From Bacteroidia bacterium (lineage in GTDB: Bacteria > Bacteroidota > Bacteroidia > Flavobacteriales_D > Sanyastnellaceae): 64,000 bases of DNA. The notes under the pieces are model-generated. The model worked only from the letters and a program-made list of their open reading frames with translations. It made no database searches and was not told where the DNA came from. The translations under genes and the position numbers were made by a program. Shown here piece by piece: positions 53,021 to 61,164 of this stretch. Numbering within the stretch: the stretch's first letter is position 1; every line of letters starts with the position of its first letter. Location: positions 55,104 through 119,103 of the forward strand of contig JAUICJ010000007.1 of assembly GCA_030427925.1 (NCBI GenBank). The letters run 5' to 3'.

Positions 53021-54363
53021 AACCCCTCCTCATCGCCCAAGCTCATTTGGTCAGCCAAGGCCAAGTCCAACCCTGCGACCTCCTCATCGATCGGGGGCGC
53101 ATCGCAAAAATCGCCCCGCACATCAGCCACGAAACGGCCGAAGTCTTCGATGCATCGGGCCTCCACGTGTTCTCGGGCATGATCGACGACCAGGTCCATT
53201 TCCGCGAGCCGGGCTTCCCGCACAAGGCCACGATCGCTTCGGAATCGCAAGCGGCGGTGCTCGGCGGCATCACGTCGTTCATGGACATGCCCAACACCCG
53301 CCCGCACACCCTGTCCCGCGAGCTCCTCGAACAGAAATTCCAGCGGGCCGGTGAAACTTCGGTGGCGAATTACTCCTTCTTCATGGGCATCGCGTCCTCG
53401 AATTTGGAGGAGGCGTTGCGGGTGAACAACGAGTGGGTGTGCGGCATCACCGACGATGGGCTTTACTTCGATGATGAAAAGGGCATCTTAGCGAACCAAC
53501 CCGCGTTCCTCGAACAGCTGTTCGCGCGCGCCGAAACGTTGGTGGCCCTGCATTGCGAGGACGACGCCCTCATTGCGGCCAACACGCGCCGCTTCGTCGA
53601 GCGGTATGGCGAGGCCATCCCCATCGAGGCCCACGAGCACATCCGCAGCGAGGCCGCCTGCTACGAAGCCACGAAGCGCGTTGTGGAATTGGCCCAAAAG
53701 CACGGCAACCGGTTGCACATCTACCACGTGTCCACCGCTCGGGAGCTGGCCTTGTTCGAGGCGGGGGTCCCCGTGCGGGAAAAGCGCATCACGGCCGAGG
53801 CCTGCGTGCATCATTTGCGCTTCAATCACCGCGATTACGAGCGCCTCGGAAGCGCCATCAAGTGGAATCCGTCCATCAAGACGCCCGCCGATCAGGAGGC
53901 GCTGGCAGCCGGTTTTGTCTCCGGCCAAATCGATTTCTTCGCCACCGATCACGCACCGCACACGTGGGAGGAAAAGCAGGGCCCCTACCACCGGGCCGCC
54001 TCGGGTGGGCCGCTCGTTCAGCAGGCCGTTCCCGCGATTTTGGAGCTTTACCACGAAGGCAAGCTGACCCTCCCGGAAGTGGCGGCTGCGATTTCGGAAC
54101 ACCCTGCCGCCGCGTACCGCATGGTCGATCGGGGCGTGGCCCGCGAGGGCGCCTTGGCGGACTTGGTGCTGATCGATTTGGAGCGGCCTTGGACGGTCGC
54201 GTCGGATCAACTGAAGTACCGGTGCGGCTGGTCGCCGTTCGAGGGGACGACGTTCCGGAGCCGCGTGGAACATGTTCTGGTAAACGGCCAGTGGGTGGTT
54301 AGGGAGGGCGAGTTGACGGGCGCGCGCGCTGGGCAGCGGCTGCAGTTCGAGCGGGAGCGCTGA
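53017..54363 (+). CDS. pyrC: Dihydroorotase-like amidohydrolase
   Basis: Metal-dependent ring-opening/closing amidohydrolase of the dihydroorotase family, expected in pyrimidine synthesis. 448 residues from the ATG at 53017, which overlaps the preceding stop; in-frame starts at 52999 and 53008 are less likely. Zinc-site residues are MIDDQVHFREPG, LHCEDDALI, YHVSTARE and FATDHAPHT. Two distinct genes for this step are common, and hydantoinase-type activity cannot be excluded. Its stop abuts the lolD stop on the other strand with no gap. Confidence 0.88.
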   Translation: MKPLLIAQAHLVSQGQVQPCDLLIDRGRIAKIAPHISHETAEVFDASGLHVFSGMIDDQVHFREPGFPHKATIASESQAAVLGGITSFMDMPNTRPHTLSRELLEQKFQRAGETSVANYSFFMGIASSNLEEALRVNNEWVCGITDDGLYFDDEKGILANQPAFLEQLFARAETLVALHCEDDALIAANTRRFVERYGEAIPIEAHEHIRSEAACYEATKRVVELAQKHGNRLHIYHVSTARELALFEAGVPVREKRITAEACVHHLRFNHRDYERLGSAIKWNPSIKTPADQEALAAGFVSGQIDFFATDHAPHTWEEKQGPYHRAASGGPLVQQAVPAILELYHEGKLTLPEVAAAISEHPAAAYRMVDRGVAREGALADLVLIDLERPWTVASDQLKYRCGWSPFEGTTFRSRVEHVLVNGQWVVREGELTGARAGQRLQFERER

Positions 54364-55041
54364 TCAGGCGGGCTGGAGGATGCGGCCGTCTTGGATGTGC
54401 ACGATTTGGTCTCCGGAGTGGGCCAAATCCGCATTGTGCGTCACGACGGCAAACGTGGCGCCTTCGCGGTCGCGGAGTTCCTTGAACAGGTCGAACAGGG
54501 CGGTGGCGTTGCCGGAATCGAGGTTCCCGGTGGGCTCGTCGGCGAGGATGACGCCGGGTTCGTTCATGAGGGCGCGGGCGGCGGCGACGCGCTGTTGTTC
54601 GCCGCCGGACAGGGCTGCGGGCGCGTGGGTGAGGCGGTCGCCGAGGCCGAGGTCGCGCAGGAGGCGTTCCGCCCGGTCGCGCGTGGTGCGGTCGTCGCGG
54701 CCGGCCACCCAGGCGGGGAGCAGGACGTTTTCGAGGGCGTTGAACTCGGGGAGGAGGCGATGGAATTGGAAGATGAACCCGATGTGGGCGTTCCGGAAGG
54801 CGGCGAGGGCCTTGCCTTTGAGGGTGGCCACGCGCACGCCTTGGATGCGCAGCTCGCCGGAATCGGGGGCGAGGAGGGTGCCGAGGATTTGGAGCAGGGT
54901 GGTTTTTCCTGCGCCGGAGGCGCCTACGATGGACGTGATTTGGCCTGAGGGAATGACCAAATCGATGCCGCGCAACACCTCCACGTCACCGAACGACTTC
55001 CGGATGTTCTCCGCCACGATGATGGGCTCGCCTCGGTTCAT
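54364..55041 (-). CDS. lolD: Lipoprotein-releasing ABC transporter ATP-binding protein LolD
   Basis: ATPase for the LolCDE system that sends lipoproteins to the outer membrane. 225 residues: Walker A GASGAGKTT, FQFHRLLPEFNALENVLLP (the LolD-type Q-loop), signature LSGGEQQRVAAARAL, Walker B LADEPTGNLD, and the switch His in VTHN. The permease partner is not in the window. Other MacB/FtsE-type ATPases are close relatives, but the Q-loop region favours LolD. Confidence 0.9.
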   Translation of the reverse strand: MNRGEPIIVAENIRKSFGDVEVLRGIDLVIPSGQITSIVGASGAGKTTLLQILGTLLAPDSGELRIQGVRVATLKGKALAAFRNAHIGFIFQFHRLLPEFNALENVLLPAWVAGRDDRTTRDRAERLLRDLGLGDRLTHAPAALSGGEQQRVAAARALMNEPGVILADEPTGNLDSGNATALFDLFKELRDREGATFAVVTHNADLAHSGDQIVHIQDGRILQPA

Positions 55042-55128
55042 GCTCGAAATCTACGCCAAATCCGCGCGAATCGCCCCGGTCCTTCCGTAACTTCGCGCCG
55101 CGAAATCCAACCTTTCAACGCGCACACC

Positions 55129-56340
55129 ATGAACATTCACGAGTACCAAGGGAAAAGCATTCTGAAGAGCTTCGGCGTGGCCATCCAGGAAGGCCGCGTG
55201 GCCGACACCCCGGAAGCCGCACACGAAGCTGCAGTCGAATTGGCGAAGGAAACCGGCACGGGTTGGTTCGTGGTGAAAGCCCAGATCCACGCGGGCGGAC
55301 GGGGCAAGGGCACGGTCACCGAGACCGGCTCGCACGGCGTCGTCCTCGCCAAGGGACTCGATGAGGTGAAGGACAAGGCGGCGGGCATTTTGGGCGGCCA
55401 TTTGGTCACGGCCCAAACCAACGCGAAAGGCAAGCAAGTCAACAAGGTCCTCATCGCGGAAGACGTGTACGGCCCCGGCGACAGCGAGCCCAAGGAAATC
55501 TACATGAGCGTCCTGCTCGACCGCGCGAAAGGCTGCAACATCATCATGTACTCCCCGCAAGGTGGCATGGACATCGAGGCGGTGGCGGAAGAAACGCCCG
55601 AGCTGATTTTCAAGGAAGAAATCGACCCGACGGTCGGTTTGCAGGGCTTCCAAGCGCGCCGCATCGCGTTCAACCTCGGCCTGAGCGGCAAGGCGTTCAA
55701 GGAGATGACGAAATTCGTCACGGCGCTCTACAACGCCTACGTCGGTTGCGACGCGACGATGTTCGAAATCAATCCGGTCTTGAAGACGTCCGACGACCGC
55801 GTCATCGCGGTCGACTCGAAGGTGTCCCTCGACGGCAACGCGCTCTACCGCCACGCGGACTACGCGGCGATGCGCGACACGACGGAAGAAGATCCGACGG
55901 AAGTGGAAGCCGATGAAGCGGGCCTCAACTACGTGAAGCTCGACGGCAACGTGGGCTGCATGGTGAACGGTGCCGGCCTCGCGATGGCGACGATGGACAT
56001 CATCAAGCTCAGCGGCGGCGAGCCTGCGAACTTCCTCGACGTGGGCGGTACGGCCGACGCGGCGCGGGTGGAAAAGGCGTTCCGCATCATCTTGAAGGAC
56101 CCGGCCGTGAAGGCCATCCTCGTGAACATCTTCGGGGGCATCGTTCGGTGCGACCGGGTGGCCCAAGGTGTGGTCGATGCCTACCGCAACATGGGCGACA
56201 TCAACGTGCCCATCATCGTCCGGTTGCAAGGAACGAACGCCCAGGAAGCGAAGGCGTTGATCGACAACTCAGGATTGAAGGTGATTTCCGCGGTGCTCCT
56301 CAAGGAGGCGGCTGACGCGGTGGCCGAAGTCCTCGCCTGA
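55129..56340 (+). CDS. sucC: Succinate-CoA ligase (ADP-forming) subunit beta
   Basis: TCA-cycle substrate-level phosphorylation. 403 residues with an ATP-grasp N-terminal domain ([31 protein letters not shown]) and the C-terminal CoA-ligase half ([33 protein letters not shown]). The alpha subunit sucD is not adjacent, which is usual for Bacteroidota as far as I recall. A TAACTTCG box at 55088-55095 may be the -7 promoter element, leaving a leader of about 26 nt; no good -33 element was seen. Confidence 0.98.
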   Translation: MNIHEYQGKSILKSFGVAIQEGRVADTPEAAHEAAVELAKETGTGWFVVKAQIHAGGRGKGTVTETGSHGVVLAKGLDEVKDKAAGILGGHLVTAQTNAKGKQVNKVLIAEDVYGPGDSEPKEIYMSVLLDRAKGCNIIMYSPQGGMDIEAVAEETPELIFKEEIDPTVGLQGFQARRIAFNLGLSGKAFKEMTKFVTALYNAYVGCDATMFEINPVLKTSDDRVIAVDSKVSLDGNALYRHADYAAMRDTTEEDPTEVEADEAGLNYVKLDGNVGCMVNGAGLAMATMDIIKLSGGEPANFLDVGGTADAARVEKAFRIILKDPAVKAILVNIFGGIVRCDRVAQGVVDAYRNMGDINVPIIVRLQGTNAQEAKALIDNSGLKVISAVLLKEAADAVAEVLA

Positions 56341-56342
56341 TT

Positions 56343-56993
56343 TCAGCGCCTGCGCAGGCAGTGAATGCCATCGCGCAACGGCAACAGCACGTTCTCGACC
56401 CGGAGGTCTTGCGCCAGTTTCGCGTTCATGCGATGCAAGGTGCGGGCATCCGGGTCGCTTGCGTTGTCGCCTTCGAGGACTTTGCCCCACCACAGCACGT
56501 TGTCGATGAGGATGAGCCCGCCTGAGCGCGTATGCGCGATGGCCCATTCCACGTATTCGGGCGTGCGCTTCTTATCCGCGTCGATCCAGACCAAATCGAA
56601 GCCCTCCTCCTCAAGCAGCGGCAACACCGCATGCGCCTCCGCGGTGTGCCGCACAATGCGGTCGCTCACCCCAGCTTCGCCCCAAAACGCATCCTGCAAC
56701 GTGTGCAATTCCTCGTCCGGATCCACCGTGTGAAGCACCCCATCGGGCGCCAGCCCTTCCGCGAGGCACAGCGTTGAATAGCCCGTGAAGGTCCCCAATT
56801 CAAGGACGCGACGCGGGCGCATGAGCTGTGAAAACAGGGCGAGCAACCGCCCTTGAAGCGGATCGCTGAGCATGTGCGCGTGGGTCTGGGTTTGCCACGT
56901 GCGCCGCCGCAGCCGCTTCAGCAGCTCGGGCTCTGCATCGGAATGCCGTTCCGCGTAGTCGGACAGGGGGTCATCGAATCGGTCGAGCGCCAT
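56343..56993 (-). CDS. SAM-dependent O-methyltransferase (COMT-like)
   Basis: 216 residues from the ATG at 56993 (MALDRFDDPLSDYAERHS). Class I methyltransferase of the catechol/caffeoyl-CoA type: LELGTFTGYSTLCLAEGL binds SAM, HTVDPDEE follows, FDLVWIDADKKRTPEYVEWA carries the metal-binding aspartates, and GGLILIDNVLWWG is the next ligand segment. Its stop is 2 bp from the sucC stop. The substrate is unknown. Confidence 0.9.
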   Translation of the reverse strand: MALDRFDDPLSDYAERHSDAEPELLKRLRRRTWQTQTHAHMLSDPLQGRLLALFSQLMRPRRVLELGTFTGYSTLCLAEGLAPDGVLHTVDPDEELHTLQDAFWGEAGVSDRIVRHTAEAHAVLPLLEEEGFDLVWIDADKKRTPEYVEWAIAHTRSGGLILIDNVLWWGKVLEGDNASDPDARTLHRMNAKLAQDLRVENVLLPLRDGIHCLRRR

Positions 56994-56998
56994 GAACC

Positions 56999-57685
56999 TT
57001 ACAAGCAGAACAGGCCAAATTCCGACAAGAAGGTCAACAAGTCCGAAGTCCCCACTTGGCCATCGGCGTCGAAATCCCCCGCACAGCCGCCGCCGTTGCA
57101 CTCATAATCGGCCAAAAACACGAGCAAGTCATCGGCCCCCACGAGGTTGTCACCGTTGAGGTCCGCGACGCAGTCGGCCAATTCGTTCACGGTGTAGAGT
57201 CCATTGCAGTCGTTGTCCACGCCCACTCCCGTGCCTGCGGCCCCCGGATGAATGGTGGGGTTGTTGTCGTCGCAATCGCACAAGTTGGTCCACTCGTCTT
57301 GGTCGTTGTCCACGATGCCTGCGCATTCGTTGAACCCGGCTTCGCAATAGGTCAGCGCGCATTGGGCACACGCTTCGTCCCCGAGCACGGCGCATTGAAA
57401 CAGGCAATTCGTCACCACGCACGTCACCTGTTCGCCGAAGCACGTGATGCATTCGGAAGTGAGTTCGAGTTGGCTTGCCATGCACGCTTCCATGCAGGCT
57501 TGCCCTTCGGCGATGCACTGGTCGCCACAGGCGGCGCTGACGGCGCTAACGAGCTCCGTGTTTTGGCAGATGTAGTCCAAATCCACGGGGGTGCAGTTCC
57601 CCAAGCTTTGGGCAGATGCATGCGTGGCCCCCATGAGCAGGAGGGCCAAGCACGCCAAGAATGCAGGGTAAAGGGTGCGGTGCAT
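56999..57685 (-). CDS. Secreted cysteine-rich protein with MopE-like and dockerin-like calcium loops
   Basis: 228 residues with a signal peptide (ending ATHASAQ). Residues 30-125 form a helical region with about 18 cysteines in CxxxC-type spacing (CGDQCIAEGQACMEAC, CVVTNCLFQC). Next comes one MopE-type acidic motif (CDCDDNNPTIHPGA... DNDCNG). Last are two dockerin-like loops (DLNGDNLVGADDLL and DFDADGQVGTSDLL), each followed by a helix and a cysteine. No type A or B sorting domain is present. The gene ends 5 bp before the methyltransferase start, so the two may be cotranscribed. Confidence 0.75.
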   Translation of the reverse strand: MHRTLYPAFLACLALLLMGATHASAQSLGNCTPVDLDYICQNTELVSAVSAACGDQCIAEGQACMEACMASQLELTSECITCFGEQVTCVVTNCLFQCAVLGDEACAQCALTYCEAGFNECAGIVDNDQDEWTNLCDCDDNNPTIHPGAAGTGVGVDNDCNGLYTVNELADCVADLNGDNLVGADDLLVFLADYECNGGGCAGDFDADGQVGTSDLLTFLSEFGLFCL

Positions 57686-57783
57686 CGTCGTTCGAATGGG
57701 TTAAGTGTGCTTATACGGCAAGCCTTGCCGCGAAGTTGCGACAAGGTACGAAGCGCGGGGCTTTGGCGTAACTTGCGCGCTCC

Positions 57784-58140
57784 ATGGCGAAACAAAAATC
57801 GAACAAGCGCCGCTCGGAATCGGACGGGCTCGTGTTCAGCACCAACCGCGAATTGGACCTCGCACCGGAGGCGGAAGAGGAAGTGTCCGTACCTCCTTCC
57901 GAACAGCTGCTCTACGTCAGCCTCGATCGCAAGCAGCGCGGAGGCAAGCCGGTGACCCTCGTGGAGGGATTCGAAGGCTCGGGCATGGAATTGCTGGTGC
58001 TCGGGAAGGAACTGAAGCAGCGCTGCGGCGTGGGGGGATCGGTGAAGGACGGATGCGTGTTGGTGCAGGGTGACCACCGGAATGCGGTTGTGGAGCATTT
58101 GGAGAAATCCGGGTACCGGGTCAAGCGCAAGGGCGGTTGA
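57784..58140 (+). CDS. SUI1/YciH-family translation factor-like protein
   Basis: 118 residues. The N-terminal half is charged and disordered; the C-terminal half is the SUI1 fold (LYVSLDRKQRGGKPVTLVEGFEGS, LKQRCGVGGSVKDGCVLVQGDHR), related to eukaryotic eIF1 and bacterial YciH. It probably influences start-codon selection or stress translation. A TAACTTGC box lies 6 bp before the ATG (57770-57777). It ends 20 bp before the rRNA methyltransferase gene. Confidence 0.9.
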   Translation: MAKQKSNKRRSESDGLVFSTNRELDLAPEAEEEVSVPPSEQLLYVSLDRKQRGGKPVTLVEGFEGSGMELLVLGKELKQRCGVGGSVKDGCVLVQGDHRNAVVEHLEKSGYRVKRKGG

Positions 58141-58160
58141 TCGGGTCTGATCGAGAAAAC

Positions 58161-59330
58161 ATGACGAAAGAAACGGAAGAACAAGCGCCGCAATGGCCGA
58201 CCTATTTTGCGAAGACGTTCGCGGGCTTTGAAGAATTGCTGGTGCCCGAGTTGGAAGACCTCGGGGCCCAATCCATCGAGCGCGAGCGTCGGGGCGTGCG
58301 CTTCGGCGCGGACATGCCCACGCTGTTCAAGGTGTGCATGGCGAGCCGGTTCGCCTTGCGCGTGTTGCGGCCGGTGTTCGAATTCGATGCCCGGACGCCG
58401 GACGATTTGTACGAGCACGCCCTGCATTGGGATTGGAGCAGCGTGATGGACAAAACCAACACCTTCGCCATCGACTTCACGGTCCACTCGGAAGTGTTCA
58501 CCCACTCGCAATTTGCGATGCTCCGCCTCAAGGACGCGATCGTGGACCACTTTCGGAAGGACGGGGGCCTGCGGCCTTCCATCAACCGCGAGCGCCCCGA
58601 TGTGCGCATCCACTTGCACATCAGCGCGGAGCACGTCACCGTTTCGCTCGACGCAGCAGGTGACCCCCTTTCGCGACGCGGATACCGTCCCCCCGGAGCC
58701 ATCGCGCCCCTGAACGAGGTGCTCGCGGCGGGCTTGCTCGCGAAGGCGGGCTGGAAGCCGGGCATTCCCCTCTACGATCCGATGTGCGGGTCAGGCACCT
58801 TCGTGACGGAAGCAGCGATGTGGGCGGACGGCCTGCCGGTCAACTGGCACCGCCGCCGGTTCGCGTTCATGCAGTGGCGGGGCTACGACGAAGAGGTGTT
58901 TTACACGGTTCGCGACGAATTCCTCGCCGCCCGGGTCCGCGTGCCCACCGAGATTTACGCGTCTGACAAGGACTTCAAGGCGATTTCCCAAACCCGCAAT
59001 TCCCTCACGAACATGGAAATCGACGACCTCGTGGAATTGGGGCGAGCGGACTTTTTCAAGCTCGAACCGCGCACAGAAACGGGCATGGTCGTGATGAACC
59101 CGCCGTATGGCGAGCGGATGGAGTTGCCCGATGGCTTTTACGCGGCCATCGGGGACCGGCTCAAGCACCACTGGCCGGGTTTCAAAGCCTGGATCATCAC
59201 AAGCGATTTCGATGGGATGAAGGAAATCGGCCTGCGTCCGTTCGCGAAGAAGGTCGCGTTCAATGGCTCGTTGGAATGCCGGTGGCTGGGCTTCGATTTG
59301 TTCGAAGGGAAGAAGGGCCACGGCGGCTGA
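58161..59330 (+). CDS. THUMP-domain rRNA large-subunit methyltransferase (RlmL N-terminal/YpsC-like)
   Basis: 389 residues from the ATG at 58161 (MTKETEEQAPQWPTYFAK); a TTG eight codons earlier overlaps the previous stop. N-terminal ferredoxin-like and THUMP domains (KTFAGFEELLVPELEDLGA, RPDVRIHLHISAEHVTVSLD) are followed by a UPF0020 Rossmann domain with LYDPMCGSGTFVTEAA for SAM binding and the N6-adenine/N2-guanine motif NPPYGER. It corresponds to the half of RlmL that methylates 23S rRNA guanosine. A strong terminator follows. Confidence 0.93.
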   Translation: MTKETEEQAPQWPTYFAKTFAGFEELLVPELEDLGAQSIERERRGVRFGADMPTLFKVCMASRFALRVLRPVFEFDARTPDDLYEHALHWDWSSVMDKTNTFAIDFTVHSEVFTHSQFAMLRLKDAIVDHFRKDGGLRPSINRERPDVRIHLHISAEHVTVSLDAAGDPLSRRGYRPPGAIAPLNEVLAAGLLAKAGWKPGIPLYDPMCGSGTFVTEAAMWADGLPVNWHRRRFAFMQWRGYDEEVFYTVRDEFLAARVRVPTEIYASDKDFKAISQTRNSLTNMEIDDLVELGRADFFKLEPRTETGMVVMNPPYGERMELPDGFYAAIGDRLKHHWPGFKAWIITSDFDGMKEIGLRPFAKKVAFNGSLECRWLGFDLFEGKKGHGG

Positions 59331-59337
59331 CTTTGGA

Positions 59338-59378
59338 CAAAAAAAGACCGGTTGCTCCCTGCAACCGGTCTTTTTTTT
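59338..59378. terminator. Bidirectional terminator between convergent genes
   Basis: A 10-bp stem GACCGGTTGC/GCAACCGGTC with a TCCCT loop, flanked by an A-run on the left and eight T on the right. It serves the genes ending at 59330 (plus) and 59395 (minus). Confidence 0.93.
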
Positions 59379-59394
59379 GCCAACCCCTCAGGGC

Positions 59395-60309
59395 TCAACG
59401 AATCGACACGACCTGGCGGTAGTGGCGCTGGCCATCGGACGATTGGCCGACTACAACGTACATCCCGGCCGCCCAATTCCCGCAGGGAAGGGTCGTCGTT
59501 CCGCGAAGCTGGTTGAACGCCGCAACGGGGGTGCCGAGGGTCGAGTAGACCTGGATTTGGGTCAAAGGCTCTGGCAACGTGATGGTTACGAAGTCGCGTG
59601 CGGGGACCGGGTAGACCTGCAGGCCGAGGGCTTCGGGTGAATCGACCCCCAATCCGATTTGGACATCGTCCGCCGAACGCACCTCGATTTTGTACTCCTC
59701 GTAGTGGTAATTGAGCGGACCCGTGAGCGTGTAGTACTCGTCTTGCACCCAGCCCGTTTCCGGAATGTAGATGTAGTCGTTCGTCTTGCAGGGCCCTGAG
59801 CCGTCGTCGAAGATGGCCTCACCAAAATCCGCATCGGGCGTGGTGCATTGCGCCTCCGTGATGGTCACAAGGCAGCCTTCGTACGCTTCGCCCGTTGCAA
59901 CTTCTCCGGTCGTGAGCGCCGCAGGTGCAGGAAGGGCGTTGCCCGTGGAAACGACCGTGAAGCTCGTGACGTTGATGAGTTCCGTGTTGTCGAAGTACTC
60001 CGCGACTTCGGCTTCCATGATCACTTCGTCACCGATGTTGGGCAGTTGCGTGTTGTCGTAGACGTAAACGCCGCTCCAAGGGCCGCCCGCGGGGTCCTGA
60101 AGGAAGTAGCCGATGACGCCGCTCGTGGTCGAGGTGACGTTGTTGGCGGTGATGATGCCGGAGGTGGTTACGGTTTGGCCTGTCAACGGGGAAGCGAACA
60201 GCTCGCCCTGGATTTCAAAGATCGAATGCGTCACTTGCGCGTTCGCAGCGCCTGCGGTCAATGCAGCGCCCGCGAGGAACGCCCCAAGTTTCATGGAGAA
60301 TGCTTTCAT
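59395..60309 (-). CDS. Secreted OB-fold domain protein with type IX (type A) sorting domain
   Basis: 304 residues from the ATG at 60309 (MKAFSMKLGAFLAG). The signal peptide ends AGAANAQ. A beta-rich domain (about 25-145: FEIQGELFASPLTGQTVTTSGIITA, GYFLQDPAGGPWSGVYVYD, IGDEVIMEAEVAEYFDNTEL) resembles the OB-fold segment attached to secreted nucleases. No nuclease catalytic core is present. The last 80 residues (LQVYPVPARDFVTITLP, ... GMYVV) form a type A sorting domain. A possible alternative start is 60294. Confidence 0.88.
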   Translation of the reverse strand: MKAFSMKLGAFLAGAALTAGAANAQVTHSIFEIQGELFASPLTGQTVTTSGIITANNVTSTTSGVIGYFLQDPAGGPWSGVYVYDNTQLPNIGDEVIMEAEVAEYFDNTELINVTSFTVVSTGNALPAPAALTTGEVATGEAYEGCLVTITEAQCTTPDADFGEAIFDDGSGPCKTNDYIYIPETGWVQDEYYTLTGPLNYHYEEYKIEVRSADDVQIGLGVDSPEALGLQVYPVPARDFVTITLPEPLTQIQVYSTLGTPVAAFNQLRGTTTLPCGNWAAGMYVVVGQSSDGQRHYRQVVSIR

Positions 60310-60375
60310 GCCTTCAGAGGTGTGGTGGTAAATTGCGGGTGCAAATTCCGAGAAATTCCCTTCCCTTCCCAAACC

Positions 60376-61164
60376 ATGGACACACTTTCAGCAGGATTCG
60401 ACCGTTCGCCGCACGGGCGCACGGTTTTCATTACGGGGGCGACCTCGGGCATTGGGCGGGCAACCGCCGTCATGGCGTGGGAGGCGGGTTGGTCGGTGGT
60501 GGTTACCGGGCGGCGTGCGGATCGGGTGGCTGAGGTGGTTGAGGCGGGGCGAGCTGCCGGGGGCGACGTGCAGGGACTCGTGTTCGATGTGCGGGACCGG
60601 GAAGCGGTGGCGGCGGCGATCGGGTCGGTGCCGGATGCGTGGGCGCCGGAGGTGCTGGTGAACAACGCGGGGCTCGCAGTGGGGCGGGAGCCCGTCGATC
60701 AGGGGGTGTACGACGACTGGGATCGGATGGTGGACACGAACGTGAAAGGCCTGCTGAACGTGTCGCGCGAGTGGTTGCCGCGGATGGCGGCGGGGGCACG
60801 GGTCATCAACGTGGGCAGCGTGGCCGGGAAGCAGGCCTATCCTGGGGGCAGCGTGTACAACGCGACGAAATTCGCGGTCGATGGGTTGACGCAGGCGATG
60901 CGCATGGACTTGTTGCCGCGGGGGATCCAGGTGGGGCAGGTTTCGCCGGGGGCGGTGGAGACGGAATTCAGCCTCGTGCGCTTCAAGGGCGATGAGGGGG
61001 CGGCGTCGGCCGTGTATGAGGGGTTCGAGCCGTTGCGGGCGGAGGACGTGGCGGATGCGATTTGGTTCATGGCGACGCGGCCGGGGCACGTGTGCATCCA
61101 CGATGTGTGGATCATGCCGGCGGCGCAAGCGAGCGCGTACCACCTCAATCGGGCGGAGTCGTGA
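60376..61164 (+). CDS. Short-chain dehydrogenase/reductase
   Basis: NAD(P)-dependent oxidoreductase, 262 residues from the ATG at 60376 (MDTLSAGFDRSPHG). Visible features are TGATSGIG cofactor-binding, TGRRADR (Arg suggests NADP), NNAG, and the catalytic Ser/Tyr/Lys set in GSVAG and YNATK. Closest in pattern to YdfG-type enzymes (serine/3-hydroxy-acid dehydrogenase), but the substrate is uncertain. The frame runs open far upstream through the opposite gene. It overlaps the amidohydrolase start (GTGA). Confidence 0.9.
   Translation: MDTLSAGFDRSPHGRTVFITGATSGIGRATAVMAWEAGWSVVVTGRRADRVAEVVEAGRAAGGDVQGLVFDVRDREAVAAAIGSVPDAWAPEVLVNNAGLAVGREPVDQGVYDDWDRMVDTNVKGLLNVSREWLPRMAAGARVINVGSVAGKQAYPGGSVYNATKFAVDGLTQAMRMDLLPRGIQVGQVSPGAVETEFSLVRFKGDEGAASAVYEGFEPLRAEDVADAIWFMATRPGHVCIHDVWIMPAAQASAYHLNRAES

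Noticed and set aside
59848..60375. N-terminal extension of the SDR protein by 176 codons
   Set aside because: The extension runs through the opposite OB-fold gene and its upstream region. The SDR fold begins shortly after the ATG at 60376.
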